Of a stretch of 5,946 nt of DNA, positions 1 to 5,946 are shown one piece after another (position 1 is the stretch's first letter; each line of letters begins with the position of its first letter). A model generated the notes under the pieces. The model was not told the DNA's origin, did not search any database, and saw only the letters and a program-made list of their open reading frames with translations. Origin of the DNA: Eubacterium sp. (GTDB lineage Bacteria > Bacillota > Clostridia > Oscillospirales > Acutalibacteraceae); assembly GCA_029052085.1 (NCBI GenBank), contig JAIDJS010000361.1, positions 1 to 5,946 on the forward strand. Direction: 5' to 3'. Made by a program: the position numbers and the translations under genes.

Positions 1-115
1 TATAGTTATTCAATCTTCTCATCAAAATTAATTGAAAAATGTTATCCTAGTTACAGCAATCATATTATGGATTTAGTGTAAATGTTTAAACTAAAATTTA
101 AGGGGAGGAAATAAT
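1..115 (+). promoter_or_regulatory. AT-rich noncoding leader, possible weak promoter
   Basis: This stretch precedes the large gene and carries no recognisable coding region. It is very AT-rich. Possible sigma-A-like elements are TATAGT at 1-6 (a fair -10 whose -35 would lie outside the window), TTGAAA at 32-37 (a -35-like hexamer without a -10 at normal spacing) and TATTAT at 63-68 (a -10-like hexamer without a good -35). None forms a convincing pair, so the transcription start cannot be fixed. If TATAGT is the -10, the 5' untranslated region would be roughly 100 bases. No GC-rich stem with a T-run is present, so no terminator of an upstream gene is visible, and I see no riboswitch-like fold. 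Confidence 0.3.
101..108 (+). promoter_or_regulatory. Shine-Dalgarno of the large secreted protein gene
   Basis: AGGGGAGG lies seven bases before the ATG at 116 and is a strong match to the anti-Shine-Dalgarno end of 16S rRNA at standard spacing. It decides the start: the codons that follow at once encode a typical signal peptide, and the upstream ATGs at 39 and 82 lack such a site. A site this strong suggests efficient translation. Confidence 0.9.
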
Positions 116-202
116 ATGAGCAGAACAAAGAAAATGCTTAGTGTTTTTCTTTCATTCCTGATGGTTTTATCATCAATAACGGTTGGGTTAACAGCTTTTG
201 CC
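116..202 (+). other. Sec signal peptide (residues 1-29)
   Basis: The N-terminus has a positive n-region (R3, K5, K6), a hydrophobic core from about L8 to V23, and an A27-F28-A29 signal peptidase I site, after which the mature chain would begin at A30-D31-D32. There is no L-x-x-C lipobox, so the protein is not a lipoprotein. The pattern (M-x-x-T-K-K-M-L-S, then a Leu/Val/Ser core, then A-F-A) is typical of exported proteins in gut Clostridia. It indicates export through the Sec system; whether the mature protein is released or anchored cannot be told without the C-terminus. Confidence 0.93.
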
Positions 203-3200
203 GCAGATGATATTAAAACCTATGATGGGCTTGATGAAAATCACCAGGCGCTTGCCGCTGCATTACAGGTTTCTTATGTTGTTGATTTAAACAACTATAA
301 GCAGAATGCAACCCGTGATTATGTGGCTTATGATAATAAAGACGGAGATATTGCTAAAGCTGCCGAGGCTTTCTATAATTGTGTGGCTTCTTCAGCTGAT
401 ACAGCAATATCCGAAAGTAAGCGTTACAGTGATATAATTAAGGCTATTGAAGCAACGCTTAAAGCCGCTATGGAAAAAGATTATACAACAAATATGAATA
501 AGGTTATCGGATTTCTTTGCGGTAACGGCTCAGTTCCATCTACATCGCTTAATTATCCTTATAAATTAACAGTAGTTGCGAATATGGATGAGATTCTTTC
601 CGCGTATAGCAAGGCATCCGATGTGCCTGATACTGTAGCTGATAAAGCTACCTTGTATACATATACACAGGCAAGCAATGTGTTTAAGTCATTTGAGAAC
701 CAAACTGTTGCTGCCGGTATGAATTTATTCAAGGATTTTGCAAAAATCTATTCGTCTGAAGCAATGGCTAAGAATGCTTCTTCTCTTACTAAAACAGAAA
801 TTGATAATTATGTGAAAAACGGCCAAAAGATATTAGATGATGCAAAAATTATTTCTCAGGAAACGATTTCTAATCTTCTTGGCGATACTGTAACCTTTGA
901 GGCTGCGCAGACATATCTTAATCAGGTTCTTGTTGTTAAATCAAATGAATATGTTGAGGCAATAACCGCTCTCGGAACGGAACTAGACGGCAAGGAGCTT
1001 TCTGACTATACGCTTACTTCGCTTAAAACGATCAAAACTAAGCTTGATGCAGCAGAAAAGCTTTATAAGGCCTATGTTGATGTTCAGAAGGAAGCAGTAA
1101 AAGCTTCTCATGATAAGTATGACGAATATCTTCAGTTTTACAATGATTCCTTTAATTATAATACGGCGATTGATTATGCTAAAGCCGTAGCTGATATAGA
1201 AAAGTATTCACAGGATTCTTATAAATTCACAAAAGAAGAACTTAGTGATGTTAAAAAGCTTCTTGATGCTGCAGAGAAAGTTTATAAAACATTTAAAGTG
1301 CCTGTTCCGGACAGCGTTGCAGATGATAAAGCTACTTATGATAAGGCACTTGAAAATTATAATGCCGCAGTAGATTATTATAATAATCTTGATTACTATC
1401 TTAATTTAGATGCGTTTATTGAATTGCTTGAAAATCAGTCTGTTCTTGATATTCCAAAAACAGCAGAGATTGCTAAATCTAATTATTTGCTTATCATTGA
1501 TGATTTTGATGGAAATATTCTTAAAGCTGAAAAAAGTTTTATTAATATGATTAATATGATTTTTGCAAATAAAAAGGCTTCTAATCTTGCAGGAGCAGTT
1601 CAAAAAATCAGCGATGATTTAAAAGATAAAATCGGCATCGATGCTTTTGAAGAGAAAAATGCTGCAGAAATCTTGAATTACCTTTATGGAGCTCCGGCTG
1701 CTTCTTCAGCAACCGGAACAAGATATGTACAAATTGAAGAACCATATCTTTTTAAATTTGCTTCTATTGAAGAACTTCTTGTTCCTGATGAAATTAAATA
1801 CACCAGTAATGATTTTACAATCAGGAATACCTCTGCAGCTTCTGAAAAAGAAAATTCGCTTACAGATGAAACTGTTCAGGCTGCCTTTTCAGGATTTGTA
1901 AATCTGTTTACAGATGCACTGCTTAACTCCGATATTGAGGAATATACATTTGATGAGTTGTCACTTATAAGGAGAAAAGCTTCCATTGCATTAGATAATA
2001 TATCCAATTACAGTGAAAAGAAAATTACGCATTTTATTGAAAGTGAAAAATACTCTGCTGCACAGGCATTCTACAGCCACTGTGAAGAGGCTATAGAGCA
2101 GAAATTCAATGCAATGATTGATGCTGTTGAAGAAAAATACGGCAATAGAGAAGTAACAGCAGAGGAAGCAAAAGCATTCTTTAACGAAGCTGCTGTTATT
2201 GAAAAGGCTTACAGCCAGCTTTCAGAAGCGGTTAAAGCATCTGAAACAGTTATTGCTAATATGGAAAAGCTTAATGAATTAAAGGCATCTATTAAGCTTA
2301 TTGTTGATAAGGCAGATGCTGAAGAATTCATTGAAATGGTTAAGGCTTTTGAGGATAAATATCCAAAGAAAGACCTCAGCATGGATATTTATGATGCTTT
2401 TAATGCAGATATAAAGCCTATCTTTGATTTTTACGGCAACTGCTCTGAAGAAACCAGAGCTATGGAAGATGTTGTAAAGGCATCCGAAGCTTTAGCTGAG
2501 CTTAATGAGGCTATGACAGAGATTTTCAGAGCATATCGTTTTGAAGTTTTCAAGAAAATTGCTCCTGAAAAGCTTGATTCATGGTATACGGGTTCTCTTG
2601 AAAATCCGCAGATTGTTGAATTTACAACGTTTGATATTGCAAAAATCAAGCAGATTATTGCTGAAATAAACAATATTTACGGCGATTTATCGGATGAAGC
2701 AAGAATAGACAGCTTTGTTGTAAATTATATGGCAGTTGTTTCAATGCTTCAGGAAAGAATTACTCTTTTAACAAATCCGCCGGAATTTCACCCTTATACA
2801 GTTGAATATCCTGATAATGTAACAAGAGAAGAGGTTTTGGATATTGTTTCAAGGCTTGATGATGTTATTGCAGGAGATTTGATTTCCGGCTTGGTTGGCA
2901 AGCCGCTTGATGAAGCAGTAGATGGCTTGCTTAATGGTTTGCTTACTGCTGATATTGTAAATACACTTGTTAAGGCTCTTTATCCTATGGTTGCAGATGC
3001 TCTTGGAAGTAACGCATCACTTGCCGGAATGCTTAATATAAATGTTCTTCCAAAAACACTTGCAAAAAATATTAAACATTATCCAAATGTTAAATCGGCT
3101 CTGGAAGCAGCAGGCGAAGATTGGAATGCTGTGGATTGGGAAATTTGCGATTGGGTTAATAACAAAGGTAAGGGTGTAAATAATCTTGATACATTCATTG

Positions 3201-5946
3201 ATGCACTTGGTGAGGCATTAACTGGTGTTATCAGGCTTCTCAATACCTTGCTTAATGGTATAACTCTGAACGCGTTAGTTCTTACAATTCCCGGCAATCA
3301 GGGTTATGAAAAGGATATTCTTCCTCTTCTTGAGCTTCTCGGATGTGATGCTGAGAATGGCTTGGTAAGTGTTACTGAGTTTAATGCAGCTTCAGGTGAT
3401 GTACCCCAGATGCTGAGATATATAATCAATCCTCTTCTCAGCAGAGTAAAGGAAATTCTTAAGGAAAAAACAGTTTCTGAGGTTCTTGATCTTATTCCTA
3501 ATCTTGCCTATGTAATCAGCAATGATATGCTTAATGCGGGTTTTGCAGACCTCGTTTCTCCGTTAAAGGATCAAATTGATTTAGTTCAGACACTTAAGGA
3601 TGCCGGCATTGATTTAACAAATCTTATCGTCACAATAAACAGCCTTCTTTCAGGCACAGGAATCAAGCTTCCTGTTTTGAACTGGGCAGAATTTGCAGGT
3701 ATCGGAACATTTGAAGAAGGTCTTGCTTCAATGCGCCCATCCGGTGTTCGCAGTCATATCAATTCAAACATTCCGGATGTACTTGTTCAGCTTCTCTATT
3801 ATGTTGCAGATGTGCTTGCAGCAAATCAGGATGCAATTCTCGGTTTACTTGGAAATGATATCAGCCCTGTAATCAAGGATATTGCAGTAAAGGCTCTCGG
3901 AAATGATAAAAAGACCCTTGCCGGTGCGGTTATCAAGCTTCTTACACCGTATGCGGCGCCTGATTACACATGGCCGGAATTCAAATATAATAAAACAGAT
4001 GTAAGTTATTCTGCATATACATTCGCAGATGTTAAGAATCTGGTTGATAAGCTTTCATCAATTATAAATAATGTTATTAATCTTCTCCTTGATGGTTCTC
4101 TCAATGATTTAATAGGTCAGAATCTTTACACAGGGGATATGGTACAAACCATTTTCAATGCTGTAAGCGGAATTCTTGATAATGAAACTGTAGCAATGAT
4201 TTTCTCATTGATTACCATTACTGATGCAGACGGCAGCGAAATTAAACTTGATATTTCAAAGGATGCAGTCGCTGATAATTTCAAAGATTTCTCAAAGATT
4301 GCCAAGGCTATTAAAAAGGCAGACAGTATATCAAAGGCTGCTATTGAAGCTGCAGATTGGGAAATCCAAAATGAAGAGGATTTTGTAAATGCTGTTGCAG
4401 CAATTCTTGCTCCGATTTCTCCGGTATTAACAGTTCTTCTTGCCGGAAAAGGTATGGAGATAAGCATAGCAGACGGTGCTGTTAAGATTTACGGCGCAAA
4501 CGGATATAATAATGCAGTTAAACCGCTCCTTGATGCACTAACCTGTGAAACCATGGAATTTTCCGAGTTTAATGCACAGGCTGCAGAGGACAGCAAAAAT
4601 GCAGTTATCAATATTATTAATCCTTTACTTAAGTTAGTTAATAAGGTTGCGGCAGATCCCGTTCATTCTGTAATGGAGATTATTCCGCATGCAGCTCTCT
4701 TTATTGACAATAACGGTATTCAGACTGCTGTTTCTCAGCTTCTTGCACCTCTTAATAATATTCTTGGTGCTGTTTCCGTCTTAATGGGTGCAAACAGTGC
4801 TTATGAATGGCTTGTTGATGATTTATTAAATGGTGTAATCGGAATTCAGCTTAATTGGAATAAGCTTCAGAATCAGGTTGTTCCTATTCTCAATGATAAG
4901 GTTCTTGGCAATATAAATATCAATGGTAAAGAAGTAAGCCTTAAATTAAATGATATTGATTGGGGTGTATTGGCAGGCTGCCTTGATAAAGACGGCGCTT
5001 CATTTATTGCGAACACCTCAGACACAGCGGTAACAGTTGTTGATTATGTTTGGAAAACGGTAAAGACCAATGAAACTGTAATCCAAGATTTACTCAAATC
5101 AGCAGCAGGAGAAAACTATGAAACAGTTTCTCCGTATCTTGAAAAAGTATTTGCACTAGAATCAGACGATTTAATAAAGATACTTGTAGAGCTCACCAAG
5201 GGACTTGACGCATCATCCTTCAAGGCTGATTGGTCCTTCCTATATGAAGGCTTTAAGAAAACAAACGTAAAGCTCCCGGTAGGAGTAAGCGAAGCAGATA
5301 TTGTGAAGACGATACAGACTGTATCAGATATTCTCAATAAAGTAATTGAAATGCTTCTTGACGGTTCACTTAATGATTTGGTTGATGGAGCACTCTATAC
5401 AGACAGTCTAATCACAACAGTTGCAAAGGCTGTTTATTCACTCGGAGAAAACAGCACAGTAAATACCGTTCTTGGTGTTCTTGGAATTGATTTGTCAAAG
5501 GATGCAATTGTTGAAACACTTAAAAAAGACTACCCAACAGTATCAAAAGCAATCAAGGAAGCAGAAAGCCTTGGTTCACTTGATACAAGTAAATGGGAAT
5601 GGAATGTTGAAGATAAAGACACATTTACGGAAGCACTTGTAACAGTACTCCGTCCGTTTGCACCTGCACTTGATGTTCTTCTCAACAGCGGAGAGCTTAA
5701 CATAGCAGGGGTAGTGGATTTCAAGGGCTCAAACGGATATGAAAATGCAGTAAAGCCTTTGCTTGATGCACTTGGCTGTAAAACAGTATCTGCATCGCAG
5801 TATGCAAAGGATGCAGAAAAGAATGCAGATAATCTTCTTTTGAATATTGTAAATCCACTTCTTAATCTTGTAGATGAAGTGCTTGCAAATCCGGTAGAAA
5901 AGATAGCAGAAATCTTACCGCAGGCAGCAAACTTCATAGATAAGGG
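116..5946 (+). CDS. very large secreted repeat protein, 3' end outside window
   Basis: One reading frame runs without a stop from ATG 116 to the window end, giving at least 1943 residues. The start is supported by the strong ribosome binding site and a classic signal peptide (residues 1-29). Residues 30 to about 900 are charged, Ala/Lys/Glu/Asp-rich and look helical, with degenerate FIVAR-like repeats. From about 904 the protein consists of three diverged copies of a 400-423 residue module, the last cut by the window edge. No transmembrane helix after the signal peptide, no catalytic motif, no LPXTG, S-layer homology or dockerin domain is visible, though the C-terminus is missing. Cysteines are few; one recurs in all three modules (1077, 1477, 1888). 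The architecture suggests an exported surface or extracellular structural/adhesin-like protein; this is inference from layout, not from a recognised family. The gene appears monocistronic within the window. Alanine codons shift from GCT-rich at the 5' end to nearly all GCA at the 3' end. Confidence 0.96.
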   Translation, partial: MSRTKKMLSVFLSFLMVLSSITVGLTAFAADDIKTYDGLDENHQALAAALQVSYVVDLNNYKQNATRDYVAYDNKDGDIAKAAEAFYNCVASSADTAISESKRYSDIIKAIEATLKAAMEKDYTTNMNKVIGFLCGNGSVPSTSLNYPYKLTVVANMDEILSAYSKASDVPDTVADKATLYTYTQASNVFKSFENQTVAAGMNLFKDFAKIYSSEAMAKNASSLTKTEIDNYVKNGQKILDDAKIISQETISNLLGDTVTFEAAQTYLNQVLVVKSNEYVEAITALGTELDGKELSDYTLTSLKTIKTKLDAAEKLYKAYVDVQKEAVKASHDKYDEYLQFYNDSFNYNTAIDYAKAVADIEKYSQDSYKFTKEELSDVKKLLDAAEKVYKTFKVPVPDSVADDKATYDKALENYNAAVDYYNNLDYYLNLDAFIELLENQSVLDIPKTAEIAKSNYLLIIDDFDGNILKAEKSFINMINMIFANKKASNLAGAVQKISDDLKDKIGIDAFEEKNAAEILNYLYGAPAASSATGTRYVQIEEPYLFKFASIEELLVPDEIKYTSNDFTIRNTSAASEKENSLTDETVQAAFSGFVNLFTDALLNSDIEEYTFDELSLIRRKASIALDNISNYSEKKITHFIESEKYSAAQAFYSHCEEAIEQKFNAMIDAVEEKYGNREVTAEEAKAFFNEAAVIEKAYSQLSEAVKASETVIANMEKLNELKASIKLIVDKADAEEFIEMVKAFEDKYPKKDLSMDIYDAFNADIKPIFDFYGNCSEETRAMEDVVKASEALAELNEAMTEIFRAYRFEVFKKIAPEKLDSWYTGSLENPQIVEFTTFDIAKIKQIIAEINNIYGDLSDEARIDSFVVNYMAVVSMLQERITLLTNPPEFHPYTVEYPDNVTREEVLDIVSRLDDVIAGDLISGLVGKPLDEAVDGLLNGLLTADIVNTLVKALYPMVADALGSNASLAGMLNINVLPKTLAKNIKHYPNVKSALEAAGEDWNAVDWEICDWVNNKGKGVNNLDTFIDALGEALTGVIRLLNTLLNGITLNALVLTIPGNQGYEKDILPLLELLGCDAENGLVSVTEFNAASGDVPQMLRYIINPLLSRVKEILKEKTVSEVLDLIPNLAYVISNDMLNAGFADLVSPLKDQIDLVQTLKDAGIDLTNLIVTINSLLSGTGIKLPVLNWAEFAGIGTFEEGLASMRPSGVRSHINSNIPDVLVQLLYYVADVLAANQDAILGLLGNDISPVIKDIAVKALGNDKKTLAGAVIKLLTPYAAPDYTWPEFKYNKTDVSYSAYTFADVKNLVDKLSSIINNVINLLLDGSLNDLIGQNLYTGDMVQTIFNAVSGILDNETVAMIFSLITITDADGSEIKLDISKDAVADNFKDFSKIAKAIKKADSISKAAIEAADWEIQNEEDFVNAVAAILAPISPVLTVLLAGKGMEISIADGAVKIYGANGYNNAVKPLLDALTCETMEFSEFNAQAAEDSKNAVINIINPLLKLVNKVAADPVHSVMEIIPHAALFIDNNGIQTAVSQLLAPLNNILGAVSVLMGANSAYEWLVDDLLNGVIGIQLNWNKLQNQVVPILNDKVLGNININGKEVSLKLNDIDWGVLAGCLDKDGASFIANTSDTAVTVVDYVWKTVKTNETVIQDLLKSAAGENYETVSPYLEKVFALESDDLIKILVELTKGLDASSFKADWSFLYEGFKKTNVKLPVGVSEADIVKTIQTVSDILNKVIEMLLDGSLNDLVDGALYTDSLITTVAKAVYSLGENSTVNTVLGVLGIDLSKDAIVETLKKDYPTVSKAIKEAESLGSLDTSKWEWNVEDKDTFTEALVTVLRPFAPALDVLLNSGELNIAGVVDFKGSNGYENAVKPLLDALGCKTVSASQYAKDAEKNADNLLLNIVNPLLNLVDEVLANPVEKIAEILPQAANFIDK
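785..985 (+). repeat. FIVAR-like helical repeat, copy a (residues 224-290)
   Basis: The segment opens with L-T-K-T-E-I and continues to I-L-D-D-A-K at 239-244, the pattern seen in FIVAR-type modules (a Y/F-T-x-E-[SL] start followed by a helix ending in an Ala-Lys pair). It aligns with the segment starting at residue 297, with a spacing of 70-74 residues. Similarity is low, so the boundaries are approximate. FIVAR modules are common in Gram-positive surface proteins and often act as spacers or carbohydrate-associated domains; assignment here is by pattern only. Confidence 0.4.
1004..1219 (+). repeat. FIVAR-like helical repeat, copy b (residues 297-368)
   Basis: It starts D-Y-T-L-T-S-L and reaches K-L-D-A-A-E-K-L-Y-K at 309-318. 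The equivalent motif in copy c lies exactly 73 residues later (D311 against D384). This pair is the clearest short tandem repeat in the N-terminal half and supports a repeating helical unit of about 73 residues. The second helix, around Y-D-E-Y-L-Q-F-Y, is Tyr-rich. Confidence 0.6.
1220..1405 (+). repeat. FIVAR-like helical repeat, copy c (residues 369-430)
   Basis: It starts Y-K-F-T-K-E-E-L and continues to L-L-D-A-A-E-K-V-Y-K at 382-391, closely matching copy b. It is followed by V-P-D-S-V-A-D (397-403), which recurs from V170, where D-V-P-D-T-V-A-D follows a similar short helix beginning M-D-E-I-L. A further, more degenerate copy therefore probably lies at about 155-200. The unit ends in a Tyr/Asn-rich stretch near 415-428. 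Confidence 0.6.
1940..2140 (+). repeat. FIVAR-like helical repeat, copy d (residues 609-675)
   Basis: It starts E-Y-T-F-D-E-L-S-L-I-R-R-K, matching the Y/F-T-x-x-E-L start of copies b and c, and is followed by an Ala-rich helix (A-S-I-A-L-D). It stands about 240 residues after copy c, so the copies are not all in direct tandem; the intervening 430-608 is either a different domain or copies too diverged to see by eye. Confidence 0.4.
2825..4021 (+). repeat. large Leu-rich module, copy 1 (residues 904-1302)
   Basis: This is the first and most diverged of three copies. In order: R-E-E-V-L-D-I-V opening; L-L-T-A-D-I-V-N-T-L (T944); Y-P-N-V-K-S-A-L-E-A-A; D-W-E-I (W1008); G-Y-E-K-D-I-L-P-L-L-E-L-L-G-C (Y1064, C1077); I-N-P-L-L (N1105) and a following L-I-P-N-L-A helix; then a back half with L-N-W-A-E-F (W1190), and near its end Y-T-W-P-E-F-K-Y-N-K-T-D-V. 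The anchors lie 395-407 residues before those of copy 2, except W1190 (426 before). The pattern is amphipathic helices rich in Leu, Val and Ile with short Asn/Asp/Gly turns. I do not recognise the module as a named domain. Confidence 0.75.
4022..5290 (+). repeat. large Leu-rich module, copy 2 (residues 1303-1725)
   Basis: This copy opens with A-D-V-K-N-L-V-D and L-L-D-G-S-L-N-D-L, the latter identical in copy 3 exactly 423 residues later. Other anchors are L-Y-T-G-D (T1339), D-W-E-I (W1415), N-G-Y-N-N-A-V-K-P-L-L-D-A-L-T-C (N1462, C1477), I-N-P-L-L (N1502) with the following I-I-P-H-A-A, and in the back half D-I-D-W-G-V-L (W1616) and A-D-W-S-F-L-Y-E-G-F-K-K-T-N-V near the end. About ten residues around 1369-1378 (T-D-A-D-G-S-E-I-K-L) are absent from copy 3 and look like an inserted loop. 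It is the best complete example of the module. Confidence 0.82.
5291..5946 (+). repeat. large Leu-rich module, copy 3, cut by window end (residues 1726-1943+)
   Basis: Only the front half of this copy is in the window. Anchors: A-D-I-V-K-T-I and L-L-D-G-S-L-N-D-L; L-Y-T-D-S (T1762); Y-P-T-V-S-K-A-I-K-E-A, shared with copy 1; K-W-E-W (W1827); N-G-Y-E-N-A-V-K-P-L-L-D-A-L-G-C (N1873, C1888); V-N-P-L-L (N1913) followed by I-L-P-Q-A-A-N-F-I-D. It is closer to copy 2 than to copy 1. Alanine codons here are almost all GCA, unlike the start of the gene. The back half, and possibly more copies, should follow downstream. Confidence 0.82.

Larger units (their letters stand above)
203..2824 (+). other. 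N-terminal helical, charged half of the secreted protein (residues 30-903)
   Basis: This half is rich in Ala, Lys, Glu, Asp, Asn and Tyr with regularly spaced hydrophobic residues, as expected of helical bundles. It contains degenerate repeats of a FIVAR-like pattern (annotated separately). A recurring V-P-D-[TS]-V-A-D element at V170 and V397 follows a short helical stretch each time. A less repetitive part (about 430-608) includes an Ala/Ser/Thr-rich stretch around 525-535 that may be a linker. Residues 650-890 look like further long helices with many Glu and Lys. A Pro-rich turn (N-P-P-E-F, about 887-891) marks the junction to the large modules and resembles the W-P-E-F stretch at the end of module 1. 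No enzymatic signature is seen. A role as a spacer or binding stalk is inference. Confidence 0.6.

Noticed and set aside
83..102. Short A/T-rich near-palindrome (TTTAAA ... AAATTTAA) in the leader
   Set aside because: The arms are only A and T and short, so any hairpin would be weak. It is neither a terminator nor a convincing operator, and such matches are expected by chance in this base composition.
1406..1603. Lys/Ile/Asn-rich open frame of 65 codons on the - strand
   Set aside because: It is antisense to the large gene in a very AT-rich part, has no start signal, and its composition reflects base content only.
1686..1901. Open frame of 71 codons on the + strand, out of frame with the large gene
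   Set aside because: It overlaps the large frame, which continues without interruption; it has no ribosome binding site and looks like a chance shifted frame.
4126..4467. Open frame of 113 codons on the - strand
   Set aside because: It is antisense to module copy 2, has no ribosome binding site before its ATG and a composition explained by the sense codons; there is no recognisable protein.
1031..4880. Many AAGCTT hexamers through the gene
   Set aside because: They are simply the frequent Lys-Leu codon pair AAG-CTT in a Lys/Leu-rich protein, in frame with it, and not a regulatory repeat.
5530..5937. Open frame of 135 codons on the - strand
   Set aside because: It lies wholly opposite the clear large gene, its start has no Shine-Dalgarno, and its Ser/Ala/Phe-rich product is what results from reading Asp/Ala/Lys/Leu-rich codons in reverse.

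Overview
The window is almost entirely one very large protein gene on the + strand. It starts at 116 and is still open at the last base (1943 complete codons plus two bases), so only its 5' part is seen. The first 115 bases are an AT-rich noncoding leader ending in a strong Shine-Dalgarno. No RNA gene, insertion sequence, CRISPR array or second gene can be supported on either strand.

The AT-rich DNA, the AGGGGAGG ribosome binding site and the exported-protein signal peptide (K-K, hydrophobic core, A-F-A cleavage site) suggest a low-GC Gram-positive bacterium. It is most likely an anaerobic Clostridia/Oscillospirales-type lineage of the kind common in animal guts. This placement is inference from sequence style; no marker gene is present.

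The protein has three visible parts. Residues 1-29 are the signal peptide. Residues 30 to about 900 are mostly helical, rich in Ala, Lys, Glu and Asp, and hold several short degenerate repeats that resemble FIVAR-type helical modules of Gram-positive surface proteins. From about 904 to the end run three diverged copies of a larger module of about 400-423 residues: two complete copies and the first half of a third. The copies share a Leu-rich LLDGSLNDL-like opening, a Y-T segment, a W-E motif, an NGY..AV.PLL.AL.C core, an NPLL motif and, in the two complete copies, a second Trp motif in the back half. I do not recognise this larger module as a named family.

The likely overall role is a long exported, cell-surface or matrix protein (adhesin-like or structural). 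No catalytic motif is visible, and any wall anchor, S-layer domain, dockerin or other C-terminal attachment would lie beyond the window. Alanine codon choice changes sharply along the gene, from mainly GCT near the start to almost only GCA in the third module, which may reflect separate histories of its parts.
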